A stretch of DNA of 64,000 nucleotides from JADJOY01 sp046331705 [NCBI: bacterium] (GTDB taxonomy: Bacteria; JADJOY01). The notes beneath the pieces are model-generated. The model was not told the origin of the DNA. It saw only the letters and a list, made by a program, of their open reading frames with translations, and did no database searches. This document shows, piece after piece, positions 1 through 9,408 of this stretch (position 1 is its first letter; the number at the start of each line of letters is the position of its first letter). The position numbers were made by a program, and so were the translations under genes. The stretch spans positions 62,001 to 126,000 of the forward strand of contig JAXLQJ010000007.1 of the NCBI GenBank assembly GCA_046331705.1. The letters run 5' to 3'.

Positions 1-850
1 TCCGAGTTGGCCCGTCGTCCAGGCCGCCGGGGTGCGGTGGTACTGAGGATGGCGCGGCGTTCAAGGTGGTCGCTTCGGCGGCTGCCTCGAACAGAGCAAG
101 CGCGATGCCGCCACGCGTGACTGTCGCGCCACCGGGGGCACGGCCGTCAGGATCAACGCGAACCGTCCGTGCTCCGAACAGTCGCCCTCGACCGTTCGCT
201 TTCGAGACGGTGATCGCCGCCCCCTCGTGGATCGGACCCGGAAAACACAGTCTTTTTGAGTTCGGTCGCAACGTGGCCCCGCGGTTTGCCTCGGTGCGCG
301 GGGCGATCGTCCGAGGGCACGCGCTGCCCGGTCTTCCAGCGCCGCGTAGTCGCGGCTCGTGGGGAGGTACGGCGTGGATCGGCAATCCGTTCCTGGGGGT
401 CGTTCTTCGTCATCACGGTGCTTGCCCTCTTCGGGGTGAGCTCGGTGCCGCGTGGCGGCGGCCGTTCGCCCGGCAGCGGCGCGGCGGTGGCCACCGGCGA
501 GGACACGTCCGCAGCGGACGCGGCGGCAGCGTCGCGATGCGTCGGGCGGAACCCGGCCGCAGATGCTGCGCCGGCGCAGCCCCCGGACGAGGCGTCGCCG
601 CGGTCGTCGAGGTCGCTACGCGGAGCCTGGTCGCCCGCGCCCAGCGCATCGGCGTGCGATGGATGCGAAGCTCGCCATCCAGGTACCGCTGGAGACGAGT
701 GCCGAGGACGCAAGCACGGGGCTGCCCCCAGCGCTCCCGGCGAGCCCCCGATCGGCGGCGGCAGCCCGGAGGAGGCCGCTCGACGCGGCCGCGTCGCCGC
801 GGGCGAGCTTCGAGATGCGCGCGAGCACCTTGCCCCGCCGCGAATCCGAG
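1..850. other. GC-rich stretch with no recognisable gene
   Basis: Open frames run on both strands for hundreds of bases because stop codons are rare at this base composition. Their translations are Arg/Ala/Pro-rich and show no motif. The 3' end may hold the degraded N-terminus of the broken membrane-protein gene that follows, but nothing is firm before about position 850. No RNA gene or clear repeat is visible. Confidence 0.4.
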
Positions 851-3335
851 CTTCGTGCAACCAGCACCGACGTGGTCGAGGTCACGTCGCTGATCGCGAT
901 CGTCCCGGACCCATCGGTGACGAGCATGGAGCTGCGCTTCGACCGCACCATCGCGGCGCTCCTCGCCGGCTTCAAGCCGTACCAATTGGTGCTCGGGCCA
1001 GTGGCTTCCTGGAACGTCGATGGCGCGGGAAACGTGCGCCGTCAGGACCAAGCCCAAGCGGGTGAGGGCTCGCTCAAGGAGCCGGGCGTGCTGGTGCTCC
1101 GGAAGGCCGACGCGCTGATCAAGCAGCCGGCGTGCCGGCACCTCGCTCGGCGGCCGCCGGCAGCACCATACGACTATGCCGTCGTGTTCCTGGTGCCCGA
1201 GACCGCGGTGTGCAGGTCGGCACCGTTCCTGTTGCGCAAGGCCTTCAGCTCACCGCCGGGATCGATCCAGCGCCGGGGAAGTACGGGATTCGCTTCGTCA
1301 GTTGCGGCCCGGCGGCCGATCCGGGCCGCGCGTCATCGTACCGGCCCCGCCTACTCCGCTTCGCTCGAGCCGCTGGCGACGGCGCTCACCAACCTATCGC
1401 TTTTCGCCGGCGCGCCCACGAGGTTCACCCCCGACATGCAGTGGTCTCCACGCTGACCACAACATCACGCCTGAGGCATGGGTAGCACCACAGCGCTTCC
1501 TGCGCGTCACTCCGACGTTCCGCGACCAAACGGATGCTGCGCAGGTTCCTGCGGACCACCCTCGCGCCGTGGAATCAAGGAGGATTTTCCCGCGGCGCTC
1601 ATTCAAGAGACCGACACGGTTTACGGCTCCGCGCAGCTTCTTCGAGCGCGCCATGACGGCGACGAGGCGGTGGCCGGCGACGACTTTCCAGTTCCCGCGC
1701 GATCTGAGCGTCCTGCGGCAGGCCAGCGACGCATCGCGCCGGGAACCTCGGCAACCTGTCCGCGGATGCGCGTTCTCGCTCTCCCAAGGGGTCGGCTTCG
1801 ACATGCGCGACCACCTGGTCTCGCGGGGCGTGCCCGTGATCTCGAGCCACGCCGCCGGGTCTACGCCGGGCTGCTCGACAGCGCAAGGCCGATGATCCGC
1901 CAGCACCGGCTCAGGGCATTCGTCCTCGCCGGCACCAACGAGATGGACCTGCTCTTCGCGGCCCGCGTGATCCGATCGATGCGGATGCACGCCCCATCAC
2001 GTTCCAATGCCGATGCGATCTGGACCCGCTGGTCGAACATCGCGACGCTCGGCGGGACCCTGACGATCAACACCCACCCGCTCGTGGACGCGCCAGCCGA
2101 GCAAGGGCAGGATACCCCGGGAACACCCTGGCCGCGCTATCCTGGCGAGCTCGGGTGCCTACACCGTCTACGAGGGTGTCGAGTACGCCATGGCGCTGAT
2201 GACCGCCGACAATCCTCCCACCGCGATCGCCTATCACACGCCTGGGGCTGGACTGGGCGGGACACGCCGCTCTGGCTCAGCGTGTTGAGCCGCGGCAGCT
2301 ATTGGCCCGTTGCGCTGCTGAACGAGACCCGGGCGTTCGCGGACGTGGCGATGACGCCGCGAATACATCGAGCGCGAAGGAGCTGGGCCGTCCCGCCCGC
2401 GTCATCACCCCGCTCCCGATAGCGTTCTGGTTCCTCGCGATGCTCGTCTCGGCGTTCGCGTTGCTCGGCGTCACGGGATCCCGTCCCGTCATTCCTGGTT
2501 TTCGGCGCCACAATGGGGACGCCTGGATCGGCTGGCTCGTGGGCTTGCTGCAGCCGCTCGGCAATCAACTGGCTGTTGCCGACGACGGCAAGTGACGCGG
2601 ACGCCGAGATCGACGCCGTCTCGGTCCCGCGTATCGCGCCCTCGCCTGTTACCAGGCCCTCGGCGCTCGCCGGGTTGCTGTCGTGCGTGATGCCGCCCCT
2701 CTGCTCAGCAGCACGTTGCGCGCGCGGAACGGACACGTCGACCTCGGCTCGCAGGAAGAGCTGCTCTGGGTGCTGTGCGTGACTGGCGCTCGCGCTCACG
2801 CTGATGGCGGCGGGCCGCGCCACGTGGATCGCGCTTCACGGCCTGCGCAGGCGAGACGATCAACGAGTTCGTGACCTCCGAACGCCGGGCGATCGGCTTT
2901 CTGTGCTGGCATTCCGGATGGCGAGCCATCCTCGCGCATCCAGCGGGCGCATGGCGCCATGACTTCCTGGTGCTGCGGTCGATTCACGTGGAGGAAGCGG
3001 AGGTCTCGCCCGTGCTCGTGATCAGCGTGCTCTGCATCCCCATCTACGGATGGGCGTGGAGCGAGCAGCCGGCGCGCATCCTCCTGGTGGCCTGCCGCAG
3101 GGCGGAGCTGCCGTGGAAGAACGACGGCTTCACCCGCGTTGCGCCAGCGAGCGCGACCACGCTCGGCGACGCCACGCGCGAGGACCTGCGCGTTCGCCGG
3201 CTCGCGAGCTGTGTCGCGCACCGCTTCTCGGTGGCGCGACACCTGGATCGTCATCGGCGGCATGCTCGCGTTGACGGTCGGCGGCAGCCTCGCGATCCCC
3301 CTCACCTCGCTCCGAGGGCCTGATTCGACTACGCC
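851..3335 (+). pseudogene. Multiply frameshifted N-terminal part of a large membrane protein
   Basis: Protein-like segments follow one another on the plus strand but keep changing frame. Examples are hydrophobic or regular stretches near 870-1010 (RFDRTIAALLAGFKPYQLVL), 1220-1310 (another frame), 1340-1456, 1572-1640 (AALIQETDTVYGSA), 1683-1740 (FQFPRDLSVLRQASD), 1850-1985, 2031-2120 (GGTLTINTHPLVD), 2157-2250 (AYTVYEGVEYAMALM), 2262-2370 (PLWLSVLSRGSYWPVALLNE) and 2400-2590, which has a membrane segment. At least eight frame changes separate them. Later segments near 2650-3330 include further membrane helices and lead straight into the intact frame starting at 3336. The simplest reading is one gene of roughly 1,100 codons whose first two-thirds are disrupted, by decay or by local sequence error. 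The pattern recalls large uncharacterised membrane proteins with a periplasmic substrate-binding-like domain, but that resemblance is from memory only. Confidence 0.55.
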
Positions 3336-4271
3336 ATGTTCGCGCTGATCGCGGTGTTCGGGATCGGCGCCGCGCTGCGGGCCTGGCGCACCTGGCAATT
3401 CCTGCGCTCCTGGCTCATCCGGCTCGAGTCGCACCCCGTGCGAGGAGCGTTCAATCGGCTGGACCCGGATGTCCGCGGCGCGCCACTGTGGGGATCCGGC
3501 AAGTCACGCGCGACGCTCGTTACCGAGAGGCGCGCGCTCGAGCTCCTGGTGCGAATTCACGAGCTCGGTTCGCGCCGCGCCGCGCTCGGCGCCGAACGGC
3601 GCGCGGCCGTCGCGACGGCCTTCGAAGCGCTCGAGAATCTCGCCGCCGCCGAGGATTCCACGATCGCCGACGAGCGCCGAGCCTGGTTTCGCGCCGAGGC
3701 TCCTCGTGCCCGCCGCACCTACGAGGCGATCCTCGGCCGCGAGACGCAAGCGCTCATCGACGACGTGCTGAGCGAGCCGTGGTGCACGGGGCGGGTTCCA
3801 GCGCCGGCCGCGGCGGCCGATGGCACCAGCGCCGCGGCACCGGATCCGACGAGCGGTGCCGTGGTGGCGCAGCTCGTCGACCTCGCCGAGCAGCTCGTCG
3901 CGACCCGCTGGCTGCGCTTCGTGCGTTACTACCTCGGGCACGTCCGCCTCCAGATCGAGTACGCGGTGGCGGCCTTCGTCGCCATCGTCGTGGCGCTCAG
4001 CGTCTACGCCTTCGCCGGCGTGGGGACGATCCGCGTCGCGATCGTGGTGCTGTCCGCGACCTTCGCCGCGTTCCTCGCGACGGTGCTCGCTCAGGTCGAT
4101 CGCGATCCGCTCATGAGCCGCATCACGGGGACCGACGCGAACAAGCTCACCGCGGATTTTCTCGTGCGGATGGCGACCTACGGACTGCTGCCTGCGATCA
4201 CGGTGCTGATGTCGTTCTTCCCGAGCCTCGCCCGCGTCTTCGCGTACTTCGGCCAGCCCTTTCCGAGATGA
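3336..4271 (+). CDS. Hypothetical membrane protein, intact C-terminal part of the broken gene
   Basis: The 311-residue frame opens inside a membrane segment (FALIAVFGIGAALRAWRTW). It continues with a soluble alpha-helical stretch of about 150 residues rich in Arg/Glu/Ala, then three membrane helices near residues 205-240 and 265-300 (AAFVAIVVALSVYAFAGVG and following). It ends in FAYFGQPFPR followed by a stop. There is no good ribosome-binding site before 3336, and the frame begins in the middle of a hydrophobic run. This looks like the in-frame 3' portion of the disrupted gene upstream rather than an independent gene. Function is unknown. If the upstream frame changes are sequencing errors, the true gene starts before position 900. 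Confidence 0.6.
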   Translation: MFALIAVFGIGAALRAWRTWQFLRSWLIRLESHPVRGAFNRLDPDVRGAPLWGSGKSRATLVTERRALELLVRIHELGSRRAALGAERRAAVATAFEALENLAAAEDSTIADERRAWFRAEAPRARRTYEAILGRETQALIDDVLSEPWCTGRVPAPAAAADGTSAAAPDPTSGAVVAQLVDLAEQLVATRWLRFVRYYLGHVRLQIEYAVAAFVAIVVALSVYAFAGVGTIRVAIVVLSATFAAFLATVLAQVDRDPLMSRITGTDANKLTADFLVRMATYGLLPAITVLMSFFPSLARVFAYFGQPFPR

Positions 4272-4317
4272 ACGCTCGCCGCGCTCGGGGCGAGGTCGAG
4301 ACGAGCTCGACGGCCGC

Positions 4318-6021
4318 TCAGGGACTCATCTCGTAGGCGTCCGCGAGACCGTGGACGAGCGTCCACATGCGCTGGTAGCGGGCTTCGTCGTGGGCGGGCC
4401 GGCGGATCATCCCCACCGCCGCGCTCGCCTGCTCCGCGGTCGCCGCGGCCTTCTCGCTCAGGCTCAGCGCATGGTGCGAGAAATCGCGCACCAGGAAATC
4501 GAAGATCTGGTCCAGGTGATCGTCGTCGATGCCGTGAAGCGGCGCCGCCTCGAGGATCAGCTGGCCATAGACGACCAGCGCGAAGAGCTCGCCGCCGGCG
4601 AGGAGGAAGTCGATGTCCTTGAGCTGCTCACCGGCAGGCGGGGCCGTGGCGAGCATGGTCTTGAAGGCCTCGATCTGGTCGCGAAAGATCGCGAGATTCG
4701 GCGTCTCGCGAGAGCGGTACGCGAGCTGGTAGTCGTGGAATTGGATCTTGCCGAGCCCCTTCGCCGAGCCCTGTCGGAAGAGGAAGTCGTCGTTGGTGGG
4801 GTCCTCGCGGCGCGGGATCGCCGGCAGATCCGCGGCGCCGAAGAAGTAGCTGGGCATGAACTTCACGATCAGCGCGATGTTGACGTGAACCGTGCCCTCG
4901 AGCTTGGGCAAGCCGCGGATGTCGACGGCGGCCTGCGAGAAGTACATGTCCTTCTCGAATCCCTTGGCCGCGATCACGTCCCACAGCAGATTGATCACGT
5001 CCTCGCCCTGCGTCGTCACCTTCATCTTCGCCATCGGGTTGTAGAGCAGGTAGCGCCGATCCTCCGGCGAGGCCGAGCGCATGTAGTCCGAGGCCCGCAG
5101 CGCGAAGAGCTTCATGGCGACGAGCCGGGCGTAGGCGTCGGTGAAGAGCCGCTTCACGTGGCTGAAGTCGGTGACGCTCATGCCGTAGAGGCGGCGGTGC
5201 GCCGCGTGGTGGACGGCCTCGTAGAGAGCGTGGGTGCAGATCCCGATCGAGGCCCAGCCGAGGTTGTATTTGCCGATGTTGACGGTGTTGAGCGCCGCGT
5301 CCCATGCCGCCGCGCCACGCGACAGGATGTCCCCCTCGCCGATCGGGTAATCACGAAGCTCGTACTGCGACACGTAGTTCTGGCTCGCGCACACGTTCTG
5401 GATCAGGTGGTAGCGCTCGTGGCGCGGGTCCGCGGCGAAGAAGACGTACTCGTCCTTGCCGTCGGCGCCCGTCACCTTGCCGAACGTGGAAACCATCGCG
5501 GCGGCGTTGCCGTTGCCGATGTAGTACTTGCCGCCGTTCGCGAGATAGCCGCCACCGGGCTGCGGCGTGAGGCGCATCTCGGTGGAATAGATGTCGGCGC
5601 CGTGCGCGCGCTCCGAGAGCCCGAACGCGAAGATCCCGCCGGCCTCGAGCGCCGCGGCGGCCTTGCGCTTGAGCGCGGCGTTGCCGCTCATCCAGATCGG
5701 GCCGAGGCCCAGCACCGAGACCTGCCACGTGTACCAGTACTGGAGCCCGTAGAAGCCGAGGATCTCGGCGAAGCGGCAGATCCGCGACGTGTCCCAGCGG
5801 GAGCCCGCGGCCCCCTCGCCGCTCGGCGTGCAGATGGTCGCGAAGATCCGCTCGCGTCCGACGAAATCCAGGAAATCCTGGTACCAGCCGAGCGCGTAGT
5901 AGTCGCTCTTGATGCGTGCCTTCCCCTTGGTCTCGAAGAACTCGATGGTCTTGCGAAGCACCTCCTGCGTGCGCGGATCGAGGTGCGAGGGCGGCGCTGC
6001 GCGGGGATCGAGAAGGATCAT
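4318..6021 (-). CDS. Acyl-CoA dehydrogenase family flavoprotein, long form
   Basis: The predicted 567-residue protein would oxidise an acyl-CoA to the 2,3-enoyl-CoA using FAD and pass electrons to an electron-transfer flavoprotein. Visible family signs are the flavin/substrate region near residues 130-175 (FGLSERAHGADIYST, then GGKYYIGNGNAA), helical dimerisation segments, and the late motif GLPKLEGTVHVNIALI near residue 370. It is much longer than ordinary acyl-CoA dehydrogenases (about 380 residues), with an extra C-terminal helical domain as in acyl-CoA oxidase-like members. The ATG at 6021 was chosen because GGAGA lies eight bases upstream and the open frame above it is Arg/Pro-rich and non-protein-like. 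It is transcribed divergently from the O-methyltransferase gene. Substrate cannot be read from sequence. Confidence 0.85.
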   Translation of the reverse strand: MILLDPRAAPPSHLDPRTQEVLRKTIEFFETKGKARIKSDYYALGWYQDFLDFVGRERIFATICTPSGEGAAGSRWDTSRICRFAEILGFYGLQYWYTWQVSVLGLGPIWMSGNAALKRKAAAALEAGGIFAFGLSERAHGADIYSTEMRLTPQPGGGYLANGGKYYIGNGNAAAMVSTFGKVTGADGKDEYVFFAADPRHERYHLIQNVCASQNYVSQYELRDYPIGEGDILSRGAAAWDAALNTVNIGKYNLGWASIGICTHALYEAVHHAAHRRLYGMSVTDFSHVKRLFTDAYARLVAMKLFALRASDYMRSASPEDRRYLLYNPMAKMKVTTQGEDVINLLWDVIAAKGFEKDMYFSQAAVDIRGLPKLEGTVHVNIALIVKFMPSYFFGAADLPAIPRREDPTNDDFLFRQGSAKGLGKIQFHDYQLAYRSRETPNLAIFRDQIEAFKTMLATAPPAGEQLKDIDFLLAGGELFALVVYGQLILEAAPLHGIDDDHLDQIFDFLVRDFSHHALSLSEKAAATAEQASAAVGMIRRPAHDEARYQRMWTLVHGLADAYEMSP

Positions 6022-6155
6022 GGCGGAGGTCTCCGGACGACGAGGGCGCGAAGCCCCGACTCTCTCAATCTTGGGCGTCGGCGGCAAGCGTTCGCAGCGG
6101 CCGCCTCGGTGGCCGCCGTGCGCCCGCGGCGACGCCCGAGCTCGTGACGAACGTC

Positions 6156-6171
6156 GGTCGTGGTTCACGTT
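6156..6171 (-). promoter_or_regulatory. Operator-like dyad, copy 1 (acyl-CoA dehydrogenase side)
   Basis: Read on the minus strand this is AACGTGAACCACGACC, containing the dyad CGTG-aac-CACG. It lies about 135 bases upstream of the acyl-CoA dehydrogenase start at 6021 and points toward that gene. An identical 16-base copy sits in the opposite orientation at 6380-6395. A shared transcription-factor site is inferred. Confidence 0.5.
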
Positions 6172-6379
6172 GACCGGAATGCATCGGTCGAGTCGCGAGG
6201 GTCCGGGGATCCGTCGGCGGGCACGGCTCACCCCAGAGCGACCCCGTGGAGACGGAGGCTCGCCTGCGCCGCGGCCGCGCGATCGGGGCTCACTCCCCAC
6301 GAGCCCGAACGGGGTGCGCAGCCGCGGAGCGCCCTTCGACGTGTCCCCAGCCCCTCACGCCTCGAATGGGCTCCGCACG

Positions 6380-6395
6380 AACGTGAACCACGACC
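6380..6395 (+). promoter_or_regulatory. Operator-like dyad, copy 2 (O-methyltransferase side)
   Basis: AACGTGAACCACGACC on the plus strand, identical to the minus-strand copy at 6156-6171, lies 90 bases upstream of the O-methyltransferase start at 6485. Both copies are followed a few bases later by GTCAC. The same orientation relative to the downstream gene supports co-regulation of the divergent pair. Confidence 0.5.
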
Positions 6396-6484
6396 CGAAT
6401 GTCACTCCCTTTGCCGAGCCACGCGGCCCTCGGATAGCGTCGGCGCGATTTGCGTTCGTCGCTCCTTCTTCGCAGGAGATCGCC

Positions 6485-7510
6485 ATGGCCAATCCGCAGG
6501 ACCCATCCCGCATCCTGGAGGTCGGCTTCGGCTTCTGGGCCTCGAAGGTATTGCTCACCGCCGTCGAGCTCGGCGTCTTCACGGTGCTCTCCGAACGCGA
6601 GCTCACCGGCGCAGAGCTCGGACGCGAGCTCGGGCTTCATCCTCGCGGGATCTACGATTTCCTGGACACCCTCGTCGCGCTGCGCTTCCTGGAGCGCGAC
6701 GGCGATGGACCCGCCGGGCGATATCGCAACGGCGCCGAGGCGGCGCACTTCCTCGATCGGCGCAAGGCGGGCTACGTCGGCGGCATCCTCGAGATGGCGA
6801 GCGCGCGACTCTTCCGCTTCTGGAGCGATCTCGGGCCGGCGCTCAAGACCGGCCAGCCCCAGAACGAGGCCAAGCACAGCCAGAAGCCCATGTTCGAGGA
6901 GCTCTACGCGGACGTCGAGCGGCTCGAGCAGTTCATGGGCGCCATGACGGGCATCTCCCGCGGCAACTTCGCGGTGCTGGCGGAGAAGTTCGACTTCACG
7001 CGTTACAAGACGCTGTGCGACGTGGGCGGGGCGACCGGGCTGCTCTCGCGCATCGTCGCCGCGCGCCATCCGCACTTGCGCTGCGCCACCTTCGACCTAC
7101 CGGCGGTGGCGCCGATCGCGCGCAAGTGGATCGAGCACGACGGTCTCCGCGAGCGCATCACCGTCCATTCCGGCGACTTCTTCGTCGATCCGCTGCCCAA
7201 GGCCGACGTCATCACGATGGGCATGATCCTCCACGACTGGAACCTGGAGAAGAAGCGGCACCTCATCCGCGCGGCCTACGACGCGCTTCCCGAGAACGGC
7301 GCCTACATCGTCGTCGAGAACCTGATCGACGACGCGCGCCGGGAGAACGCGTTCGGATTGATGATGAGCCTCAACATGCTCATCGAGTTCGGAGATGCCT
7401 TCGACTTCACGGGCGCCGATTTCCGCGGTTGGTGCACGGAGGCCGGCTTCCGGCGGGTCGAGGTCGTGCACCTCGTCGGCCCCTGTAGCGCCGGAATCGC
7501 GTACAAGTAG
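6485..7510 (+). CDS. SAM-dependent O-methyltransferase (hydroxyindole/plant-type family 2)
   Basis: The predicted 341-residue cytosolic enzyme would methylate a hydroxyl group on a small, probably aromatic or polyketide-like substrate. An N-terminal winged-helix dimerisation domain (residues about 10-95) precedes a Rossmann domain with the SAM motif DVGGATG at 179-185 and the acidic FDLP at 203-206. The catalytic base motif HDW is at 250-252. This arrangement matches acetylserotonin/CrtF-like O-methyltransferases. The ATG at 6485 was chosen because AGGAG lies six bases upstream. It is divergent from the acyl-CoA dehydrogenase and shares a mirrored operator-like repeat with it. The substrate is not predictable. 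Confidence 0.85.
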   Translation: MANPQDPSRILEVGFGFWASKVLLTAVELGVFTVLSERELTGAELGRELGLHPRGIYDFLDTLVALRFLERDGDGPAGRYRNGAEAAHFLDRRKAGYVGGILEMASARLFRFWSDLGPALKTGQPQNEAKHSQKPMFEELYADVERLEQFMGAMTGISRGNFAVLAEKFDFTRYKTLCDVGGATGLLSRIVAARHPHLRCATFDLPAVAPIARKWIEHDGLRERITVHSGDFFVDPLPKADVITMGMILHDWNLEKKRHLIRAAYDALPENGAYIVVENLIDDARRENAFGLMMSLNMLIEFGDAFDFTGADFRGWCTEAGFRRVEVVHLVGPCSAGIAYK

Positions 7511-7543
7511 CCTGCAACGCGGCTCGGCGCGGCTCCGCCTCGA

Positions 7544-8596
7544 TCAGACGGCCTTCAGCGTCGCTGCGAGCTCGCGCAACATGCTCGCGTGGCGGTCGAG
7601 CTCGGCCACCAGGTCGAGGTGCACCGTGGTGAGCACCCCGCCCCAGCGTTCGGCGAGCGCGCGCCCCAGCTCGTCGTAGGTCGCGACGGTCGCGAACAGG
7701 CCGAGCACGTCGTCGCTGACGAGCGCCACCATCTCCCGCCATTGGCCTTGCTTCGAGAGCCGGAAGAGCTCGCTGGCGAGGTCTCCGAGCCCGTGATGCT
7801 CGAACACCGGCCGATAGCTCGGCGTGGAGGCATAGAAGCCCAGCCGCTGTTTCACCAGCGTGGCGTTCTTCGCGAGCTCGGCGGGCGTGGCACCGCTGAC
7901 GATCATCGGCGAGCCCAGCACCAAGAGGGAGGCGGGGTCGCGGCCTGCCTTGCGCGCCCCCTCCGCAACCTGTGGCCGCATGACCTCGCGCACGTAGCTC
8001 GCGCTGCACATCGGGTGCGGGTAGAAGCCGTCGGCAAGCTCCCCGGCGAGCCGCGCCATCGCTTCGTTCACCACCGCCACGTAGATCGGCACGTGCGGCT
8101 CGGCATTCGGGCCCGGGTTGAAGTAAGGCGACATCAGGTCGAAGCGGTAGTGCTCGCCCCGAAACCAAGTCGGCTGCGCGGGGTTCTGAAAGGTCGCGAA
8201 GATGGCGCGGAGGCACGCGAGGTACTCGCGAAGACGGGGCACGGGAGGTGCCGTCCACGGCGCGCCGTAGCGGCGCTCGTTGTGCGCCTTCACCTGCGTC
8301 CCGAGCCCGAGCTCGAAGCGCCCGTTCGAGAACCGCGCCAGGTCCCACGCCGTCTGCGCCATGGCGCCGGGGCTGCGCGGGAACGCGATCGCCACGCCGG
8401 TGCGCAACCGCAGCCGCTCGGTCGCTCCCGCAGCGATGAGCAGCGGCAGGAACGGATCGTGGCCCGCCTCCGGCACCAGCACGCCGTCGAAGCCGAGCGC
8501 CTCGATCGCCCGCGCATTCGCGGCGATGCCTTGGTAACCAGGCCAGCTCGGGTTGTCCTGGAACGAATGGCCGAGGAGCGAGAGCTCGACGCGCAT
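7544..8596 (-). CDS. LLM-class (luciferase-like) flavin/F420-dependent oxidoreductase
   Basis: The predicted 350-residue TIM-barrel oxidoreductase belongs to the bacterial luciferase-like superfamily. It opens with MRVELSLLGHSFQDNPSWPG and has the usual ARAIEALGFDGVLVPE and RLRLRTGVAIAFPRSPGAMA segments. The sequence GRFELGLGTQVKAHNERRYG resembles the F420-dependent TIGR03617-type subfamily. Its ATG at 8596 overlaps the stop of the upstream peroxiredoxin-like gene in an ATGA, so the two are probably translated together. It converges on the O-methyltransferase with only 33 bases between stops. The cofactor (F420 or FMN) and substrate are inferred from family only. Confidence 0.8.
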   Translation of the reverse strand: MRVELSLLGHSFQDNPSWPGYQGIAANARAIEALGFDGVLVPEAGHDPFLPLLIAAGATERLRLRTGVAIAFPRSPGAMAQTAWDLARFSNGRFELGLGTQVKAHNERRYGAPWTAPPVPRLREYLACLRAIFATFQNPAQPTWFRGEHYRFDLMSPYFNPGPNAEPHVPIYVAVVNEAMARLAGELADGFYPHPMCSASYVREVMRPQVAEGARKAGRDPASLLVLGSPMIVSGATPAELAKNATLVKQRLGFYASTPSYRPVFEHHGLGDLASELFRLSKQGQWREMVALVSDDVLGLFATVATYDELGRALAERWGGVLTTVHLDLVAELDRHASMLRELAATLKAV

Positions 8597-9150
8597 CAGG
8601 CCGCTCCTCGTCGTTGCGCGGGCGAGCCCAGAAACGCCTCGACCCGCTCGAAGGGAATGTGGTCGGCGATGACCTCGCCGTAGAAGAGATCGCGGATCAC
8701 GCCGCCTTCGTCGATCAGGAAGTCTCCGGGGATGCGGGTCCGCGTTCCTTCCATCCGTCCGGGAGCGAAGCCCGCCAGCGTCGCGCGCACCGCGCGAGAA
8801 TAGTTCCTCGGGCTCGCGAACGCCGCGACGCTCGCCTCGAGCCCGTAGAGGCGATAGAGCCCCTCGCCGGGGTCCGCGAGGAGCGGGAACGGCGGCCGCT
8901 GGCGTCCCACGTACTCGGCGATGCTCGCCGCGGGCGATTGGAAGACGGCGGCGATCGCGAGACCGCGCGATGCGAGGTCGGGATAGCGCTGAATCAGATC
9001 GCGCACCCGCAGGTTGCAGAGCGGACACGATGCGTAGCGGAAGAACGCGAGCCAGAGCTTGCGCCCCTCGAAGTCGGCGAGGCGGATCGTGGTGCCGTCC
9101 CAGCTCGCGGCGTCGAAGATCGGAGCTCGCATGCCCACCTGAAGTCGCAT
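8596..9150 (-). CDS. Peroxiredoxin-like (AhpC/TSA superfamily) protein
   Basis: The 184-residue thioredoxin-fold protein has the pattern FFRYASCPLCNLRV, giving a CxxC at Cys42/Cys45, and a cis-Pro region RIPGDFLIDEGG. It fits the AhpC-TSA-like group with a CxxC rather than a single peroxidatic Cys, so either peroxidase or thiol-redox activity is possible. The ATG at 9150 has a strong GAGGAGGAT seven bases upstream; a start at 9177 is less likely. It is first in a two-gene unit, coupled to the LLM oxidoreductase by a 4-base overlap. It is divergent from the acyl-CoA synthetase at 9409. Confidence 0.8.
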   Translation of the reverse strand: MRLQVGMRAPIFDAASWDGTTIRLADFEGRKLWLAFFRYASCPLCNLRVRDLIQRYPDLASRGLAIAAVFQSPAASIAEYVGRQRPPFPLLADPGEGLYRLYGLEASVAAFASPRNYSRAVRATLAGFAPGRMEGTRTRIPGDFLIDEGGVIRDLFYGEVIADHIPFERVEAFLGSPAQRRGAA

Positions 9151-9408
9151 CGATCGATCCTCCTCGGTCTGCATCATCGCTCGCCAACGCGAGCGCGATG
9201 GCGCGGCGGACCAGGCGCTCGGGCCGCGAGCGGTCCCGAGACGGCGGGAAGCAGCCCGTCCGACCGGGCGCCGAGCGGCACCGCGCCACCGAGCGCGCGC
9301 GGCACCCCAGGCACCGACGGCTACTTAGCACGAGATCTCGACCGGCGACGGTTGCGTGCGCCGCATCGGTGCGGCATGGTCCCGGCCCGCCCCTCTCGGT
9401 CCCCACCG

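Larger units (their letters stand above)
6022..6484. other. Divergent intergenic region, no gene, shared regulatory repeat
   Basis: These 463 bases separate the minus-strand acyl-CoA dehydrogenase from the plus-strand O-methyltransferase. Open frames crossing it look like composition artefacts. It contains two mirror-image copies of a 16-base element (6156-6171 and 6380-6395), annotated separately, and a GC-rich inverted repeat near 6098-6117. No clear -10/-35 pair stands out. Confidence 0.6.
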
